Assembly: GCA_011682565.1 (NCBI GenBank)
Contig: JAACEJ010000182.1
Location: forward strand, 1 to 7,035
Source of the DNA: Actinomycetota bacterium
GTDB taxonomy: Bacteria > Zhuqueibacterota > Zhuqueibacteria > Residuimicrobiales > Krinioviventaceae
DNA: 7,035 bases
Direction: 5' to 3'
A program made the position numbers and the translations under genes. Position 1 is the first letter of the stretch, and each line of letters begins with the position of its first letter. This document shows positions 5,554 to 7,035 of this stretch, piece after piece. The notes under the pieces are model-generated. The model saw nothing but the letters and a program-made list of their open reading frames with translations. It made no database searches and was not told where the DNA came from.

Positions 5554-6183
5554 TTAAAATATCAGATCGCATGGAAATAAAATCAGATAGAATGCTGCGC
5601 CGTAAAGCAAGCCTGCGGTAAAAAAAGGTGATGCTTTTGCCGCATTGTTCAACAAGTTCTGACCGCCATGGTGAATTCCTGTGAAAGCGATAATCGCAAC
5701 AGGAAAAGTGAACCAAGTGGCAAACAACAAGCCTGCCAGAGCAGCGAACGTCACGGAATTTATCATGAGTGCACTTGCCGCTACAATTAGAAATAAGGGA
5801 ATCGTACAAGCCGGTAAGGTCAGGCCAAGTTGAACAGAATGGGGCAGCGCTTTGCCCTTTGGCAACAATTTGTAGAATTGCAGATGCGGCACAGGAACAT
5901 AAGTAAAACGCGACACGATGTACAAGGTTGCCATTGCTGCTAAAACGATGCCCGGCCAGTAAAATCCCCAATGGGGCGATTTTGTCAGAACGACGAGAGC
6001 TATAAGCAAAACGGATAATAAAAGACTGCGGCTTGTCCAGATGGCCAGCAAACTTTTCAGCCGCCCGTTTCGATTCTGTTGATGAACTCGGACAGAAAAC
6101 AATGTGTGCGTTGCGATAGTGCAGGGTTCCAAAAAAGATAAAGTACCCAGCACACCGGCAATGATCAACAATATTGTGATCAT
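5554..6183 (-). CDS. CcdA/DsbD-like six-helix membrane protein (209 aa)
   Basis: This all-hydrophobic protein has about six helices (roughly 1-25, 46-66, 73-95, 120-142, 145-167 and 186-206). Helix 1 contains GTLSFLEPCTIATHT (C21), and helix 4 begins LTLPACTIP (C126). Paired Pro-Cys motifs in the first and fourth helices are the signature of CcdA and the DsbD core, which carry electrons from cytoplasmic thioredoxin to periplasmic thiols. A third cysteine, C205, is near the end. Its ATG overlaps the stop of the redoxin gene as ATGA, so the two are translationally coupled and likely partners. A DsbD-like reductant path for the exported HMA protein is therefore plausible. Alternatively it could be a permease in the manner of ArsG, a CcdA-related organoarsenical exporter that is likewise found beside small redox proteins. 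I cannot choose from sequence alone. Confidence 0.82.
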   Translation of the reverse strand: MITILLIIAGVLGTLSFLEPCTIATHTLFSVRVHQQNRNGRLKSLLAIWTSRSLLLSVLLIALVVLTKSPHWGFYWPGIVLAAMATLYIVSRFTYVPVPHLQFYKLLPKGKALPHSVQLGLTLPACTIPLFLIVAASALMINSVTFAALAGLLFATWFTFPVAIIAFTGIHHGGQNLLNNAAKASPFFTAGLLYGAAFYLILFPCDLIF

Positions 6184-6467
6184 TCTTGTCTCCTTTTGCT
6201 TTGGTCATTCAGCCTGTTTGCGAGCGTCGTTCTTAACTTGCGGGCAGATGGCAGACCGGAGAAAACGACTTTGCCGTCAATGGCAATTGCAGGCGAGCTG
6301 AGGACGCCCAGCGTCATTGCATAATCCAATTCTTCGAGAATATTGATTTCACGCCATTCAATTTGACTGCTCGCAAAATCTTTCACAACTTTACGCAGCA
6401 AATCTTTGGCACGACCACACTTGCTGCATCCAATCGATGAAAATATTTCAACTTTGATGGTTTTCAT
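6180..6467 (-). CDS. Small thioredoxin/glutaredoxin-like redox protein, CSKC active site (95 aa)
   Basis: The fold is a minimal thioredoxin. A first strand (KTIKVEIFSS) leads to the redox motif CSKC (C14, C17), then a long helix. The cis-proline lies in LSSPAIAIDG (P59), followed by the strand KVVFSG and a C-terminal helix. There is no signal peptide, so it is cytoplasmic. It resembles the 'thioredoxin_3' or small redox-active disulfide group, about 75-95 residues. The basic tail NDQSKRRQE is an extra. The gene starts 19 bases after the MerT-like gene, with a GAGGT about nine bases before the ATG, and its TGA overlaps the next ATG. The coupling implies that it passes electrons to the CcdA-like membrane protein. 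Metal-thiolate handling, for example taking Hg(II) from the MerT-like protein, is another option. Confidence 0.87.
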   Translation of the reverse strand: MKTIKVEIFSSIGCSKCGRAKDLLRKVVKDFASSQIEWREINILEELDYAMTLGVLSSPAIAIDGKVVFSGLPSARKLRTTLANRLNDQSKRRQE

Positions 6468-6486
6468 TTCAGATACCTCAATTCAT

Positions 6487-6909
6487 CTAACTCCCAAGAG
6501 CCCGTAAAATGGGTACGGCGGCGTAAGAAAAAAAGAATCCGATGACATAAATTACAACCGACACCCAGAACATAATTTTGGAAAAGCGACCGGCCACTTT
6601 GCAGCCCTGGCCTCCGGTGATGGAGCAGGCCAACGTGCCGTGGGGACGAAAAGTGAGAATGCCGCTAAAAACGATGAGCAGCAGGGCGATGGAGAATATC
6701 CATCCTTTATAATGCGAGATGGAAATCAACCACGGAAACGTGCTGACAAAGGCGCCCACAGCAGCGCCGCCGGCGACTGCGGCTATGGCAGCCGGCAATG
6801 CGCAACATAATAATGTCCCTGTAGATGTGAACAGTGCCAGGAAGCTGGTCAGCTTTTGCATAAACGAAGGTTGTTCAGCATTTTTGATTGTTTGGGCTGC
6901 TGTTTTCAT
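6487..6909 (-). CDS. MerT-like small metal-transport membrane protein (140 aa)
   Basis: Three helices are predicted (about 27-53, 70-86 and 112-134). The first carries a vicinal pair, C35-C36, in TGTLLCCALPAAIA, and the loop between helices 2 and 3 holds C95 and C103 (LACSITGGQGC). This is the layout of MerT: Cys-Cys in helix 1 and a Cys pair in the inner loop, for Hg(II) uptake. The overall sequence is unlike the MerT half of merTP in the same window, so it is a separate lineage, perhaps nearer MerC/MerF or an undescribed relative. I chose the ATG at 6909 because AAGGA lies seven bases upstream; the frame continues to 6966, but those 19 residues look like leader DNA. It is the first gene of the right-hand operon. 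The metal is inferred, not shown. Confidence 0.78.
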   Translation of the reverse strand: MKTAAQTIKNAEQPSFMQKLTSFLALFTSTGTLLCCALPAAIAAVAGGAAVGAFVSTFPWLISISHYKGWIFSIALLLIVFSGILTFRPHGTLACSITGGQGCKVAGRFSKIMFWVSVVIYVIGFFFSYAAVPILRALGS

Positions 6910-6957
6910 TTCTGTGTCCTTGTAGCTATACTTGTTGATGGTTAAAATGTAACAAAT

Positions 6958-7035
6958 GATTGTCATTGCGAGGAGTGAGGAACGAATCCCGAATTATCGG
7001 GAAAGCAATCTCATAACTGCCTGTTAAGCATGAGA
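6958..7035. repeat. Dispersed REP-like palindromic repeat (partial at window edge)
   Basis: GATTGTCATTGCGAGGAGTG opens the element and AAGCAATC (7003-7010) closes its first half, so GATTG/CAATC and ATTGC/GCAAT form inverted ends. Inside, TCCCGA-ATTA-TCGGGA (6987-7002) is a perfect hairpin. TCTCAT (7009-7014) and ATGAGA (7030-7035) form another inverted pair at the edge. I recognise the TGTCATTGCGAGGA...AAGCAATC form as an intergenic repeat found in many bacterial genomes; the copy number here cannot be seen. It probably marks the upstream edge of the right-hand operon and continues beyond the window. Confidence 0.65.

Noticed and set aside
5525..6208. Upstream extension of the outer-membrane protein frame to 515 residues
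   Set aside because: The extra 228 residues lie in another frame of the CcdA-like gene, contain no recognisable domain and would bury the signal peptide; a good ribosome site supports 5524.
6925..6955. Sigma-70-like promoter TTGTTA-N19-TATAGC upstream of the 6909 gene
   Set aside because: The start would fall almost on the ribosome site, leaving too short a leader, and the 19-base spacer contains no MerR-type dyad.
1..7035. CRISPR array, tRNA, rRNA, insertion sequence or organomercurial lyase gene (merB)
   Set aside because: I saw no regularly spaced repeats, tRNA-like folds, transposase frames or MerB-like sequence in any frame.

Overview
The window is a metal-resistance island centred on mercury (mer) detoxification. 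It probably comes from a diderm (Gram-negative-type) bacterium: one gene encodes an outer-membrane beta-barrel with a signal peptide, and there is a strong sigma-54 type promoter. The fused MerT-MerP transporter is a form known mainly from Bacteroidota and relatives. A lineage near Bacteroidota, Ignavibacteriota, Calditrichota or KSB1 is a guess from gene style and the edge repeat, not a determination. Every convincing gene lies on the minus strand, so the region reads from the right edge to the left. Genes are tightly packed; the longest gene-free stretch is about 247 bases (579-825), and it is regulatory.

Right block (6909 to 4122), five closely spaced genes that look like one operon: a small MerT-like membrane protein with a Cys-Cys pair in helix 1; a cytoplasmic thioredoxin/glutaredoxin-like protein (CSKC); a six-helix CcdA/DsbD-like membrane protein whose start overlaps the redoxin stop (ATGA); an outer-membrane barrel of the phenol-degradation MetA-like 'transporter' type; and a secreted HMA (MerP-like) protein with an unusual C-terminal extension. 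Together they could move metal and reducing equivalents across the envelope. This set is the best candidate here for a poorly described system. A dispersed REP-like repeat sits directly upstream at the window edge.

Middle block (4082 to 826), the mer operon proper: a mer-type operator (CCGTAC-N4-GTACAG), then merR with the three mercury-binding cysteines in canonical spacing, merA (mercuric reductase with N-terminal HMA domain, redox CVNVGC and C-terminal CC), merTP (fused transporter and HMA domain), and a small membrane protein with a CxxC-x20-CxxC zinc ribbon. Hg(II) would be taken up by MerTP, passed to the MerA HMA domain or C-terminal cysteines, and reduced to Hg(0); MerR would switch the operon.

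Left block (742 to 1): an excellent sigma-54 promoter preceded by two copies of an 18-bp dyad 21 bp apart, as expected for a sigma-54 activator, then a SHOCT-domain membrane miniprotein and the start of a P1B-type metal ATPase (YHS plus HMA domains) that runs off the left edge. This block is therefore likely controlled separately from mer.
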